A program made the translations under genes and the position numbers. Shown one piece after another: positions 33,806-42,679 of a DNA stretch of 64,000 nucleotides. Positions within the stretch are counted from its first letter, which is position 1; every line of letters begins with the position of its first letter. Source of the DNA: Leptospira ilyithenensis (GTDB lineage Bacteria > Spirochaetota > Leptospiria > Leptospirales > Leptospiraceae); NCBI RefSeq assembly GCF_004771005.1, contig NZ_RQHV01000061.1, positions 62,001 through 126,000 of the forward strand, given 5' to 3'. The notes beneath the pieces were generated by a model. The model saw only the letters and a list, made by a program, of their open reading frames with translations, was not told the origin of the DNA and did no database searches.

Positions 33806-34962
33806 GAAAGGTTTGCGTTGTTACGGGAACTCGTGCGGAGTACGGGTTATTGTATTACTTGATGAAAGAAATCCTGGAAGATCGGGATTTGCGGTTGCAA
33901 TTGGTTGTGACCGGAATGCATCTTTCTCCCGAATTCGGTCTGACATATAAACAGATTGAGTTCGACGGATTTACGATTGATGCAAAGGTGGAGATGTTAT
34001 TATCCTCCGATACTTCCGTCGGCATTACTAAGTCGATTGGTTTGGGTTTACTCGGATTCGCTGATGTTTTGGAAAATCTGAAACCGGACATTATCGTTTT
34101 GCTCGGGGATCGGTTTGAAATTTTAGCTGCAGCACAAGCAGCACTGATTGCAAGGATTCCCATCGCTCATATACATGGCGGAGAATTAACAGAAGGTGCT
34201 TTTGATGAAAGCATTCGTCATGCAATTACCAAGTTATCCCAATTGCATTTCGTAGCTGCGGAAAGTTATAGAAAGCGAGTCGTTCAAATGGGAGAACATC
34301 CTGACAGGGTTTTTTATTTCGGCGCGCCAGGTCTTGATCATTTGAACGGAATGAATTGGATGGAAAAAAAGGAATTGGAATACGAACTGAAAATCGAATT
34401 AAAATCTCCCGTTTTTCTAGTTACATATCATCCGGTGACTTTGGAAGGAAAAGATCCTTCCGTATTCATGCAGGAACTTTTATCCGCATTGGATTTTTTC
34501 CCACAAGCAACTGTTATATTTACGTATCCGAATGCGGATACTGGCGGAAGGGCCTTGATCGAGCTAATCGACTCATTCGTTTCAAAAGATAAGGATCGAA
34601 GAAGAGCTTTTGCTTCGCTCGGACAGCGGAAATACTTGAGTTTAATGCGTATATCGGATGTTATACTGGGAAATTCTTCGAGCGGGATAACCGAAGCGCC
34701 TGCATTGAAGAAAGCTTCCGTCAATGTCGGGGACAGACAAAAAGGAAGATTGAGGGCGACGTCGGTGATCGACTGTCCCGAAGAAAAAGAATCAATCAAG
34801 AGCGCGATCGAAGTGGCTTTGGCCGACAAGTTTAGATCCGATTTGCCTGATACTGTTTCATTGTACGGTATGGGTGGTGCGAGTCGCAAAATCAAAGAGC
34901 AAATCAAACATTCCGATTTGGAAGTGAGAAAACCTTTTTTTGATTTGGAGCATAAATATTGA
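33802..34962 (+). CDS. legG: UDP/GDP-diacetylbacillosamine-type 2-epimerase, hydrolysing (NeuC/LegG)
   Basis: This 386-aa member of the hydrolysing 2-epimerase family (GT-B fold) has VTGTRAEYGLLYYLM at the N-terminus and HIHGGELTEGAFDESIRHA in the middle, both diagnostic of NeuC/LegG. It releases the 2-epimer (2,4-diacetamido-2,4,6-trideoxymannose) with loss of the nucleotide. It starts at TTG 33802 overlapping the legC stop as TTGA. Confidence 0.92.
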   Translation: MRKVCVVTGTRAEYGLLYYLMKEILEDRDLRLQLVVTGMHLSPEFGLTYKQIEFDGFTIDAKVEMLLSSDTSVGITKSIGLGLLGFADVLENLKPDIIVLLGDRFEILAAAQAALIARIPIAHIHGGELTEGAFDESIRHAITKLSQLHFVAAESYRKRVVQMGEHPDRVFYFGAPGLDHLNGMNWMEKKELEYELKIELKSPVFLVTYHPVTLEGKDPSVFMQELLSALDFFPQATVIFTYPNADTGGRALIELIDSFVSKDKDRRRAFASLGQRKYLSLMRISDVILGNSSSGITEAPALKKASVNVGDRQKGRLRATSVIDCPEEKESIKSAIEVALADKFRSDLPDTVSLYGMGGASRKIKEQIKHSDLEVRKPFFDLEHKY

Positions 34963-34964
34963 TT

Positions 34965-36041
34965 ATGCAAAGAACTTTTATAATAGCAGAGGCCGGAGTA
35001 AATCATAACGGCTCGGTAGAAAATGCAATCAAATTGATAGACGTTGCATCCGAATCCGGTGCCGATGCGGTGAAATTTCAAACTTTCAGTGCGGATGCAC
35101 TCGTGAGTAAAAATTCTCCCAAAGCCGCTTATCAAAAGCTGACAACGGAAGCGGAAGAAACTCAATTCGAAATGCTCAAAAAACTCGAGTTAAGCGAAGA
35201 CTCTCATCAAAAATTAATCGATCATGCAGGCCGCAAAGGAATCGAGTTTCTTTCCACTCCTTTTGATTTACAGAGTCTTTTTCTTCTGAATAAAAAATTT
35301 AATATTAAAAAAATAAAGATTCCTTCCGGTGAAATTACAAACGCTCCCTTTTTGGTTGAGATTGCAAGATGCGCGGATGAGATTATACTTTCAACAGGAA
35401 TGAGCACTCTTGCAGAAGTGGAAGCCGCATTAGGGGTGATTGCTTTCGGTTTTATCGGAAAAATAAATACAAGACCTTCTTCGAAGGCATTTGCAGAAGC
35501 ATATTCATCACAGGAAGGACAGGAACAACTTCGATCCAGATTGATTTTATTACACGCAACGACGGAGTATCCGGCTCCACCGGATGAAATCAATTTAAAT
35601 GCGATGGATACTATGTCCGCTGCTTTCGGACTACGGGTAGGGTATTCCGATCATTCGCAAGGCGTTCATATTCCAGTAGCCGCTGTGGCCAAAGGTGCCT
35701 CTGTTATAGAAAAACATTTTACATTGGATAGAAGTCTTCCCGGCCCGGATCATAAAGCATCACTGGAGCCAACCGAACTGAAGTTAATGGTTCAATTGAT
35801 CAGAGATGTGGAAAAAGCAATGGGAGACGGAATCAAAAGACCTACTCCTTCGGAATGGAAAAACAGGGAAGTCGCCAGAAAGAGTTTGGTTGCTACGGAC
35901 AATATCGGTAAAGGCGAAATATTTACGGAAAAGAATCTGAGTTGCAAACGGCCCGGTAGCGGAATATCTCCCATTCAATATTGGGATTACATCGGACAAA
36001 AAGCTAATGCGGATTATCCGATCGACGGACCTATTACTTAA
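34965..36041 (+). CDS. legI: N,N'-diacetyllegionaminate synthase (NeuB/LegI family)
   Basis: This sialic-acid-synthase family protein (358 aa) has AEAGVNHNGS, STPFD near residue 86, a PSGEI segment, KHFTLDRSLPGPDHKASLEP, and a C-terminal antifreeze/SAF-like domain. It condenses PEP with the 6-deoxymannosamine derivative to give a nine-carbon nonulosonic acid. I chose ATG 34965. A TTG at 34959 is in frame and overlaps the legG stop. The extra residues around SSKAFAEAYSSQEGQ are an insert relative to NeuB as I know it. Confidence 0.92.
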   Translation: MQRTFIIAEAGVNHNGSVENAIKLIDVASESGADAVKFQTFSADALVSKNSPKAAYQKLTTEAEETQFEMLKKLELSEDSHQKLIDHAGRKGIEFLSTPFDLQSLFLLNKKFNIKKIKIPSGEITNAPFLVEIARCADEIILSTGMSTLAEVEAALGVIAFGFIGKINTRPSSKAFAEAYSSQEGQEQLRSRLILLHATTEYPAPPDEINLNAMDTMSAAFGLRVGYSDHSQGVHIPVAAVAKGASVIEKHFTLDRSLPGPDHKASLEPTELKLMVQLIRDVEKAMGDGIKRPTPSEWKNREVARKSLVATDNIGKGEIFTEKNLSCKRPGSGISPIQYWDYIGQKANADYPIDGPIT

Positions 36042-36053
36042 GATTTACAAGCA

Positions 36054-36689
36054 ATGGAAAGAAAAAATTATCTAATTGCTTGCGGGGGACATGGACGGGT
36101 GCTTCTTGATACTTTGCTTTTGAATCAAGTAAACGTCGATGGAATCATTGACCCTAATATGAAAGAAGGCACTCAAGTCTTCGGAATCACTGTAATTGGA
36201 GACGATTCTTTTATACTGTCTTTAAATCCTTCCGAGATTCGTTTGATCAACGGGATCGGCGTCCAAAAGAATACAAACAAACGAAAGGAAATTTACGAAG
36301 AATGGACTTTTCTGGGTTATGAATTTCTGGGCGGCATTCACCCTTCTGCACTTATCAGTTCGGAGTGTTCTCTCTCTTCGTCAGCTCAGATCATGGCAGG
36401 TGCTGTTTTGCAAAATAGAGTTATTATCAAAGACAATGCAGTCATCAATACCCGGGCAAGTATCGATCATGATTGTTCTATCGGCAAACATGCATTTGTT
36501 TCTCCGGGAGCAATTGTATGCGGTGGAGTGACGATAGGAGATTCCGCATTTGTCGGTGCGGGGGCGATTCTTTTGCCGGGTCTTATAATCGGTGAAAATG
36601 CAGTCATCGGTGCGGGCGCAGTCGTAACAAAAAATGTTCCGCCAAATGTATGTCTTACGGGAAATCCCGCCAGGATCGTTAAAAGTTAA
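36054..36689 (+). CDS. PglD/NeuD-type sugar O/N-acyltransferase
   Basis: This 211-aa protein has an N-terminal Rossmann-like half (YLIACGGHGRVLLD) and a left-handed beta-helix of hexapeptide repeats (SIDHDCSIGKHAFVSPGAIV...GAGAVVTKNVPP), ending in GNPARIV. The order is that of PglD and NeuD, which acetylate amino or hydroxyl groups of bacillosamine and nonulosonic acids with acetyl-CoA. In this place it most likely acetylates the C4 amine after LegC (LegH role) or O-acetylates the final sugar. Confidence 0.88.
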   Translation: MERKNYLIACGGHGRVLLDTLLLNQVNVDGIIDPNMKEGTQVFGITVIGDDSFILSLNPSEIRLINGIGVQKNTNKRKEIYEEWTFLGYEFLGGIHPSALISSECSLSSSAQIMAGAVLQNRVIIKDNAVINTRASIDHDCSIGKHAFVSPGAIVCGGVTIGDSAFVGAGAILLPGLIIGENAVIGAGAVVTKNVPPNVCLTGNPARIVKS

Positions 36690-36694
36690 TTATA

Positions 36695-37744
36695 ATGGAA
36701 CAATGGAAAAATAACGTTATTACTTCGAATGGCAAGTTAGTAGAAGCGATTCAAAAAATCGACGCGTCCGGCATTCAATTGGTTTTGGTCGTAAACGAAA
36801 GCGGCTATCTGGAGGGAGTGTTGACGGACGGTGACATTCGCCGGGCGATACTTAAGGGCAAAACTTTGGACATTCCGGTTGCCGAAGTTATGAATCGCAA
36901 ACCTAGAACCGTTTTGGAAAACACATCTAGGGAAGAAATACTTTCCATTATGCGTCGGTACATGATGCACCATTTGCCAGTGTTAAATGCGGGTGGAAAA
37001 GTAGTTAAACTTGTAACTCTCGATGAATTGATAGGTGCAGTCGGAATACCCAACTGGGTTGTACTTATGGCAGGCGGACTCGGAAAACGTTTGCGTCCGT
37101 TAACTGATGACATACCCAAACCTTTGTTATCGGTAGGAGGAAAACCTATTTTGCAAAGTATACTGGAAAGTTTTTCGGAACAGGGATTCCGAAAGTTTTT
37201 TATCTCCGTGAATTATAAAGCCGATATGATTCGGAACTATTTCGGAAACGGAGAGAAGTTGGGAATCGATATCGAATATTTGCATGAAGAGAAAAGTTTG
37301 GGAACTGCGGGAGCGCTTTCCCTATTGCCTCATAAACCCGAACAACCGCTCATCGTAATGAATGCCGATCTTCTGACTCGAACTAATTTTGACGCAATGT
37401 TGAAATTTCATAATGAACATAAGTCAGTCGGAACCATGGCTGTAAGAGAATACGATCTTCAGGTGCCTTACGGTGTGGTGAATGTGGAAGAATATAAAAT
37501 CAAAGGGATTGAAGAAAAGCCGATTCATAAGTTTTTCGTAAACGCAGGTATTTACGTTTTGGCACCTGAAGTTTTGGATTTTATAAAGCCTGATACGTTT
37601 TTCGATATGCCGACTTTATTCGAAAACTTACTCGCTGTCGATCATCCTGTTTCAGCATATCCATTGCGGGAATATTGGTTGGATGTGGGAAGGTTGGAAG
37701 AGTTTGAACGGGCACAAAGAGAATGGGGGAATGGTTTTCGTTGA
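36695..37744 (+). CDS. ptmE: CBS-domain nucleotidyltransferase, PtmE-like
   Basis: This 349-aa protein has two N-terminal CBS motifs (about 1-120, with LEGVLTDGDIRRAIL and VAEVMNRKPRTV), then an NTP-transferase domain beginning at VVLMAGGLGKRLRPLTDD and IPKPLL. C. jejuni PtmE, with the same architecture, makes GDP-glucosamine for the legionaminic pathway. A GDP-linked route is therefore likely here. Stop overlaps the next start as TTGA. Confidence 0.88.
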   Translation: MEQWKNNVITSNGKLVEAIQKIDASGIQLVLVVNESGYLEGVLTDGDIRRAILKGKTLDIPVAEVMNRKPRTVLENTSREEILSIMRRYMMHHLPVLNAGGKVVKLVTLDELIGAVGIPNWVVLMAGGLGKRLRPLTDDIPKPLLSVGGKPILQSILESFSEQGFRKFFISVNYKADMIRNYFGNGEKLGIDIEYLHEEKSLGTAGALSLLPHKPEQPLIVMNADLLTRTNFDAMLKFHNEHKSVGTMAVREYDLQVPYGVVNVEEYKIKGIEEKPIHKFFVNAGIYVLAPEVLDFIKPDTFFDMPTLFENLLAVDHPVSAYPLREYWLDVGRLEEFERAQREWGNGFR

Positions 37745-38664
37745 AGGCGATTGTAGTCGGGTATGGTTCCATTGGAAAAAGACATGTCCGTGTATTAAAT
37801 GATTTAGGCGTTAATGTTGCGGTTGTTAGTGGGCAAGAGCTTCCAACTGAGATTACAAAATTTTCAGATTTGAAAAACGCCATAAAGAATTGGGAGCCAG
37901 GGTACATAATCGTTGCGAACAAAACTCACGAACATTATAATTCGCTTAGGATTATTTCCGAAGAGGATTTTAAAGGAAAGGTTTTGGTGGAAAAACCTCT
38001 GTTTGACAAAGTAAATGATATTCCTCCAAACAATTTCTCCGATTTAAAAATTGCATACAATCTGAGATCTCATCCTTTATTGAAAAAAATTAAAACGATT
38101 TTAGACGGTAATAAAAAATCCGCAATCTCCGTCAATGTGTATGTCGGGTCCTATTTGCCCGGATGGCGACAAGATATGGATTATAAGAATAGTTATTCCG
38201 CATCTAAAGAAATGGGCGGAGGGGTTTTGCGTGATCTGAGTCATGAACTGGATTATATACTATGGATTTTCGGTCCTTGGAAAAAACTGACTGCGTTAAG
38301 CGGACATTTCAGCAATTTACAAATTAACAGTGACGATGCGGTCTCGATCCTGATGGAAACAACACGGTGTCCTCTTGTTAGCATTCATTTGAATTATTTG
38401 GACCGAAGGCCCCGTAGGGAAATTTTAATCAATACAAACGAAGAAACAATAAAGTTGGATCTTATTGCAAATATCATGGAAATAGGCGGCGACAAAACCG
38501 AAGTTAGTGTCGATAGGGATTTTACATACAAGGAAGAGCACCTTGCCATGTTAAACGGGGATTCCGAAGACATTTGTTCCGCGGAAGAAGCTTGTTTCAC
38601 TTTAACAACGATCGCGGCTATTGAGAAAGCATCGGAATCGAAAATATGGATTCAAAGAACTTGA
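37741..38664 (+). CDS. Gfo/Idh/MocA-family oxidoreductase in the legionaminic cluster
   Basis: This protein has the Rossmann start AIVVGYGSIGKRHVRVL, VLVEKPLF (substrate/NAD lysine of the family) and GGGVLRDLSHELDYI in the second domain. I chose TTG 37741, which overlaps the PtmE stop as TTGA and follows GGGGGA; ATG 37723 in frame is possible. C. jejuni has an oxidoreductase at this position of its ptm locus (PtmF), whose exact reaction I do not state. It probably takes part in making the amino-sugar precursor. Confidence 0.82.
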   Translation: MKAIVVGYGSIGKRHVRVLNDLGVNVAVVSGQELPTEITKFSDLKNAIKNWEPGYIIVANKTHEHYNSLRIISEEDFKGKVLVEKPLFDKVNDIPPNNFSDLKIAYNLRSHPLLKKIKTILDGNKKSAISVNVYVGSYLPGWRQDMDYKNSYSASKEMGGGVLRDLSHELDYILWIFGPWKKLTALSGHFSNLQINSDDAVSILMETTRCPLVSIHLNYLDRRPRREILINTNEETIKLDLIANIMEIGGDKTEVSVDRDFTYKEEHLAMLNGDSEDICSAEEACFTLTTIAAIEKASESKIWIQRT

Positions 38665-39368
38665 AAAGAATTTGTACAATTTGTGCGCGTGGCGGATCCA
38701 AGGGAGTTAAAAATAAAAACATACGGACTCTCGTTGGAAAACCTTTGATTGCATTTACCATCGAACAGGCATGGCAAAGTAATTTATTCGACGAAATAGC
38801 CGTGAGCAGCGACTCGGTTGAAATTTTGGAGGTGGCTGGCAGTTACGGCATTCGCCATTTGATCGTTAGACCTGCCGAACTCGCCACCGATTCCGCTGCA
38901 AAATTACCCGCTATCACTCATTGTGTCAGGTCGGTCGAATCAATCTTGAATACGGAATTCGATACGATCGTTGATCTTGATGCGACTTCTCCTTTACGTA
39001 CGGTAGACGATATAAAAGGAGCAGTTGAACTCCTTGAGACGAAGTTCGTGTCCAATGTGATTACAGCAGCTCCCGCAAGACGCTCTCCTTACTTCAACTT
39101 AGTTGAATTAGGTGGCGACGATATAGTCAGATTGTCCAAACAATCCGATAAACCGATTGTGCGCAGACAGGATGCGCCGAAATGTTTTGATATGAACGCC
39201 TCGATTTATGTTTGGAGTAGAAAGGGATTATTCGATTTTCCTACTATTTTTAATTTTGATACGCGATTGTTTGTCATGCCGGAAGAACGATCTATTGACA
39301 TTGACAGTGAATTGGATTTCGAAATCGTAGAATTACTTATGAAAAAGAGTCTTGATGCTAAAAAATAA
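38646..39368 (+). CDS. legF: CMP-nonulosonic acid cytidylyltransferase (NeuA/LegF-like)
   Basis: This 240-aa enzyme starts with ICTICARGGSKGVKNKNIR, the CMP-sialic acid synthetase signature, has VDLDATSPLRT (metal/substrate) and ends with SIDIDSELDFEIVE. It activates the nonulosonic acid as CMP-legionaminate or a relative. It overlaps the previous gene by 19 bases and the next by 14. Confidence 0.92.
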   Translation: MDSKNLKRICTICARGGSKGVKNKNIRTLVGKPLIAFTIEQAWQSNLFDEIAVSSDSVEILEVAGSYGIRHLIVRPAELATDSAAKLPAITHCVRSVESILNTEFDTIVDLDATSPLRTVDDIKGAVELLETKFVSNVITAAPARRSPYFNLVELGGDDIVRLSKQSDKPIVRRQDAPKCFDMNASIYVWSRKGLFDFPTIFNFDTRLFVMPEERSIDIDSELDFEIVELLMKKSLDAKK

Positions 39369-40125
39369 AGTTATTTTTGTCGCAGGCGGAACAGGACTCC
39401 TCGGCAGACGGATTTCTAAAGCAGTTTTGATGAACGGAGGGAAATTGATTCTTGGTGATATCAATCGTTCCGCTTTGGATAAGTTCAAACTCGAGTTAGA
39501 TGAAGAATTTCCTTCGCAAAAATATATCACAAGTTTGATTGATATAAACGAAAAAAACTCTATCCTTAATTCCATTCAAGATTCCATTCTTCCTTTCGGT
39601 CGGATTGATGCATTGGTCAATTCCGCATACCCTAGGAACAAAAATTACGGACGCCATTTTTTCGATGTCGAGTATTCCGATTTTTGCGAAAATCTTTCTC
39701 TTCATTTGGGCGGTTACTTCCTCGTTTCGCAACAGTTTGCAAAATATTTCTCCGAGAACCAAGGCGGAAATATAATCAACATAGCTTCCGTTTACGGAAT
39801 GATCGCGCCTAAATTTGAAATATACAAAGATACTCCGATGACTATGCCTGTGGAGTATGCAGCCATTAAATCTGCTGTGATTCATTTGACTGCATATATG
39901 GCAAAGTATTTAAGCGATAAAAACATTCGTGTGAATTGCGTCAGCCCCGGAGGTATTCTGGACAATCAGCCTGAAGCGTTCCTAAAAAAATATAGAGAGA
40001 ATTGTTTATCGAAAGGCATGCTTGATCCGGATGATGTTACAGGCAGTGTTGTTTTTTTACTTTCCGATCAATCGAAGTTCATTAACGGTCAAAATATCGT
40101 TATCGATGACGGATTTACATTGTAG
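39355..40125 (+). CDS. ptmA: SDR family oxidoreductase, PtmA-like
   Basis: This 256-aa classical SDR has VAGGTGLLGRRISKA, NIASVYGMIAPKF and an intact YAAIK active site, ending in INGQNIVIDDGFTL. C. jejuni PtmA of the legionaminic cluster is the closest functional match by context. I chose ATG 39355 (TTG 39352 precedes it). It overlaps LegF by 14 bases. Confidence 0.85.
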   Translation: MLKNKVIFVAGGTGLLGRRISKAVLMNGGKLILGDINRSALDKFKLELDEEFPSQKYITSLIDINEKNSILNSIQDSILPFGRIDALVNSAYPRNKNYGRHFFDVEYSDFCENLSLHLGGYFLVSQQFAKYFSENQGGNIINIASVYGMIAPKFEIYKDTPMTMPVEYAAIKSAVIHLTAYMAKYLSDKNIRVNCVSPGGILDNQPEAFLKKYRENCLSKGMLDPDDVTGSVVFLLSDQSKFINGQNIVIDDGFTL

Positions 40126-40140
40126 TTAAAGAGAGAGGTT

Positions 40141-41265
40141 ATGGGAAAAATCACATACTGTAAAAATTGTATGAATATGTCGACCAGACCGAGAATTCAA
40201 TTCGATAGTCGTGGTTGGTGTAATGCTTGTCAGTGGATGGAAGAGAAGAAAAAACTGGATTGGCTTCCCCGCGAAAAGGAACTACTTGCACTTCTTGAAA
40301 AAAATAAGAATAAACATGCGACTTTCGATTGCATCGTTCCGGTAAGCGGCGGCAAAGACGGTTCTTATGTTGCCTATAGCTTAAAACATAAATACAACAT
40401 GAGACCGTTGACAGTTACAATCCGTCCTCCTTTGGAGTTGGATCTTGGACGTTCCAATTTATTGAATTTTACCCAAAGCGGTTACGACCATATACATATC
40501 ACTCCTGATTCCGAAGTAATGCGTCGGATGAACAAAATGGGATTTATTGAAAAAGGATTCCCTTATTATGGTTGGTTAACAGCTATTATGACGGCAGTGA
40601 TCCGTGTAGCGATTAATTTCAAAATACCTTTGATTTTTTACGGAGAAGACGGAGAGGTTGAATACGGAGGGTCTACAGAGTCCAAGTACAAACCCATTTA
40701 CGATATTCATTATATGAAAAAAATATATTTGGAAGGCGGGCATGATAAAGTTTTAAGTCAATGCGGAACACCCGAAGAATTGTATTTTTTTACTTTTCCA
40801 ACCGATCTCGAAATCAAAGATGCCGATCTTTCTTTCACACATTGGTCTTATTACGAAGCATGGGACTCCTATAGAAATTATCTTATCGCAAAAGAACATT
40901 GCGGTTTGACGGAACAAGACTCACCAAACGCCGGTACGTTTACGAATTTCGCACAAAATGACCAGGCACTTTATGCTCTGCATGCTTATCTTATGTATCT
41001 CAAATTCGGATTCGGAAGAGCGACTCAAGACGCCGGAATCGAGATTAGGCGGGGTGCTATGACAAAAGACCAGGCCGTAGAATTGATAAAGCTGTTTGAT
41101 AATCAGTATCCTGAGGAGTTCATTCAGGATTATTTGAAGTATTATCAAATGAGTATGGAAGAATTCGATTCCGTCTTGGACAAGTGGGTCAATCGGAAAA
41201 TATTTACGAAAGTGGGCGGACGTTGGACTCCCACTTTCACGCCGGGTGAAGATTTCGAATGTTAG
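40141..41265 (+). CDS. wbpG: N-acetyl sugar amidotransferase (WbpG/PseA/PtmG-like)
   Basis: This 374-aa protein has an N-terminal zinc ribbon (C7, C10, C27, C30) and an ATP-pyrophosphatase P-loop VSGGKDGS (68-75). These enzymes activate the acetamido carbonyl with ATP and accept ammonia, converting N-acetyl to acetamidino. The following HisH-like and HisF-like genes supply the ammonia, the same trio as wbpG-hisH-hisF in Pseudomonas aeruginosa O-antigen. An AGAGAGG ribosome site precedes ATG 40141. Since it follows the legionaminic genes, an amidino derivative of that sugar is the likeliest product. Confidence 0.92.
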   Translation: MGKITYCKNCMNMSTRPRIQFDSRGWCNACQWMEEKKKLDWLPREKELLALLEKNKNKHATFDCIVPVSGGKDGSYVAYSLKHKYNMRPLTVTIRPPLELDLGRSNLLNFTQSGYDHIHITPDSEVMRRMNKMGFIEKGFPYYGWLTAIMTAVIRVAINFKIPLIFYGEDGEVEYGGSTESKYKPIYDIHYMKKIYLEGGHDKVLSQCGTPEELYFFTFPTDLEIKDADLSFTHWSYYEAWDSYRNYLIAKEHCGLTEQDSPNAGTFTNFAQNDQALYALHAYLMYLKFGFGRATQDAGIEIRRGAMTKDQAVELIKLFDNQYPEEFIQDYLKYYQMSMEEFDSVLDKWVNRKIFTKVGGRWTPTFTPGEDFEC

Positions 41266-41885
41266 TCGGCATTGTGAATTACGGAGCGGGCAATCTGTAC
41301 TCTATCATGGGAGCTTTGGAGTATTTGAAGATCCCTTATGAACTCGTTTCTTCACAGGAAAGATTATCGTCATGTTCCCATATCATACTTCCGGGAGTGG
41401 GGTCGTTTCGGAAAGCCATGGAAAAACTCCATGAATTGAATTTTTACGATCCGATCATCCATTGTACTCGGGAACTTAATATTCCTATTTTAGGAATTTG
41501 TCTGGGAATGCAGTTGCTTTGCACGTCCAGTGATGAAGACGGTTTTACGAAAGGTTTGAATTTGATAGGCGGACATTTTGCACTCTTTGATAGCTCCAGG
41601 AGGAAGGTTCCTCATGTTGGTTTTGATTCCGCGGTTCCCGACTCGGGTTCCGTTCTTTTTAAGGAAATTGCAGAGGAAGTGGATTTTTATTTTGTTCACA
41701 GTTACCGTTTGCTGGAAACGGATTCGGATACAAAATACGCTTACAGTGTTCATGACGGAGAAAGGTTTATTTCCGCTTTTGAAAAAAAGAATATATTCGG
41801 AACACAATTTCATCCTGAATTAAGTCAGGGAAACGGATTGAAACTTCTTGGAAATTTCGTTCAATTAACGACTGTAAATGGCTAA
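41259..41885 (+). CDS. hisH: HisH-like glutamine amidotransferase subunit for sugar amidation
   Basis: This 208-aa class I glutamine amidotransferase has YGAGNLYSIMGAL, GICLGMQLL with the nucleophilic cysteine, and TQFHPELS with the catalytic His-Glu. It hydrolyses glutamine and passes ammonia through the HisF-like partner (next gene). There are no other histidine genes nearby, and the wbpG neighbour shows it serves the sugar pathway. It overlaps both neighbours by 7-8 bases. Confidence 0.9.
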   Translation: MLVGIVNYGAGNLYSIMGALEYLKIPYELVSSQERLSSCSHIILPGVGSFRKAMEKLHELNFYDPIIHCTRELNIPILGICLGMQLLCTSSDEDGFTKGLNLIGGHFALFDSSRRKVPHVGFDSAVPDSGSVLFKEIAEEVDFYFVHSYRLLETDSDTKYAYSVHDGERFISAFEKKNIFGTQFHPELSQGNGLKLLGNFVQLTTVNG

Positions 41886-42663
41886 AAAAAGACTTATATT
41901 CACGCTGCATTATAGCTCCGAGTTTTTTTGTTTAAGTCGAAACTTCCGGTTACAAAAAGTCGGTGATTTGAATTGGCTGGATAAAAATTATAATTTTCCC
42001 AAAATCGCTTTTTCCATCGATGAGCTTGTCGTTCTTGATGTTTCCAGGGATGGAAGAGACACTCCCAAGTTTTTGGAAATTTTGAAAATGTTAGCGAAAG
42101 AAATTTTCGTTCCGGTGGCTGCGGGAGGCGGGATTAGAAAATTCGAAGATGCTAAACTTTTTTTTGAGTCAGGTGCGGATAAAATCGTAGTAAATGAAAT
42201 ATTAAGTGAAGATCCCGATGTTGTCAGATCCATTGCGGAAGTTTACGGCGCGCAAAGTATAGTCGCATCCGTTGATTATAAAATAAACGACAACGGAATC
42301 GCTGAAGTATTTATTGAAAACGGAACCAAAAAAAAAGAAACCTCACTCGAAGATCATATAAGATATATAAATACTCTTCCCATAGGAGAAATATACCTTC
42401 ATTCCATGAGGCAAGACGGAACCGGTCAGGGATACGATATCAAAACATATTCCGAACTTGCAAAACAATTCGAAAAGCCTCTTATCATTTCAGGTGGAGC
42501 GGGAAATCGATATCATTTGGAAGAAGGGCTATCGCTTAACTTTGTGGATGCGGTTTCTACGGCAAACTTATTCAATTTTATCGGTAACGGACTACCGTCC
42601 GCTAGAGAACATCTGTTGGAAAAGAATTTCAATATTCCGAAATTCATCCAAACCAATCTTTAA
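41878..42663 (+). CDS. hisF: HisF-like ammonia channel subunit, cyclase residue missing
   Basis: This 261-aa (beta-alpha)8 barrel has FVPVAAGGGIRKFEDAK, VASVDYK (D133, matching T. maritima D130) and QDGTGQGYD. The first catalytic aspartate of true HisF (D11 in LDV) is replaced by H11 in IFTLHY, so imidazole cyclase activity is doubtful. The barrel and ammonia tunnel are kept. This fits a scaffold that delivers ammonia to the WbpG-like enzyme. Confidence 0.88.
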   Translation: MAKKRLIFTLHYSSEFFCLSRNFRLQKVGDLNWLDKNYNFPKIAFSIDELVVLDVSRDGRDTPKFLEILKMLAKEIFVPVAAGGGIRKFEDAKLFFESGADKIVVNEILSEDPDVVRSIAEVYGAQSIVASVDYKINDNGIAEVFIENGTKKKETSLEDHIRYINTLPIGEIYLHSMRQDGTGQGYDIKTYSELAKQFEKPLIISGGAGNRYHLEEGLSLNFVDAVSTANLFNFIGNGLPSAREHLLEKNFNIPKFIQTNL

Positions 42664-42679
42664 CAAAAGGAAAAATTCA

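Noticed and set aside
34428..35165. A 245-codon open frame on the minus strand
   Set aside because: It lies antisense to the well-supported legG and legI genes and has no recognisable motif.
41259..42663. hisH and hisF as part of histidine biosynthesis
   Set aside because: No other his gene is present, they follow a wbpG-like amidotransferase, and the HisF-like protein lacks the first catalytic Asp.
42458..42679. Long upstream extension of the methyltransferase frame
   Set aside because: It runs inside the HisF-like gene; ATG 42680 has a ribosome site and gives a normal N-terminus.
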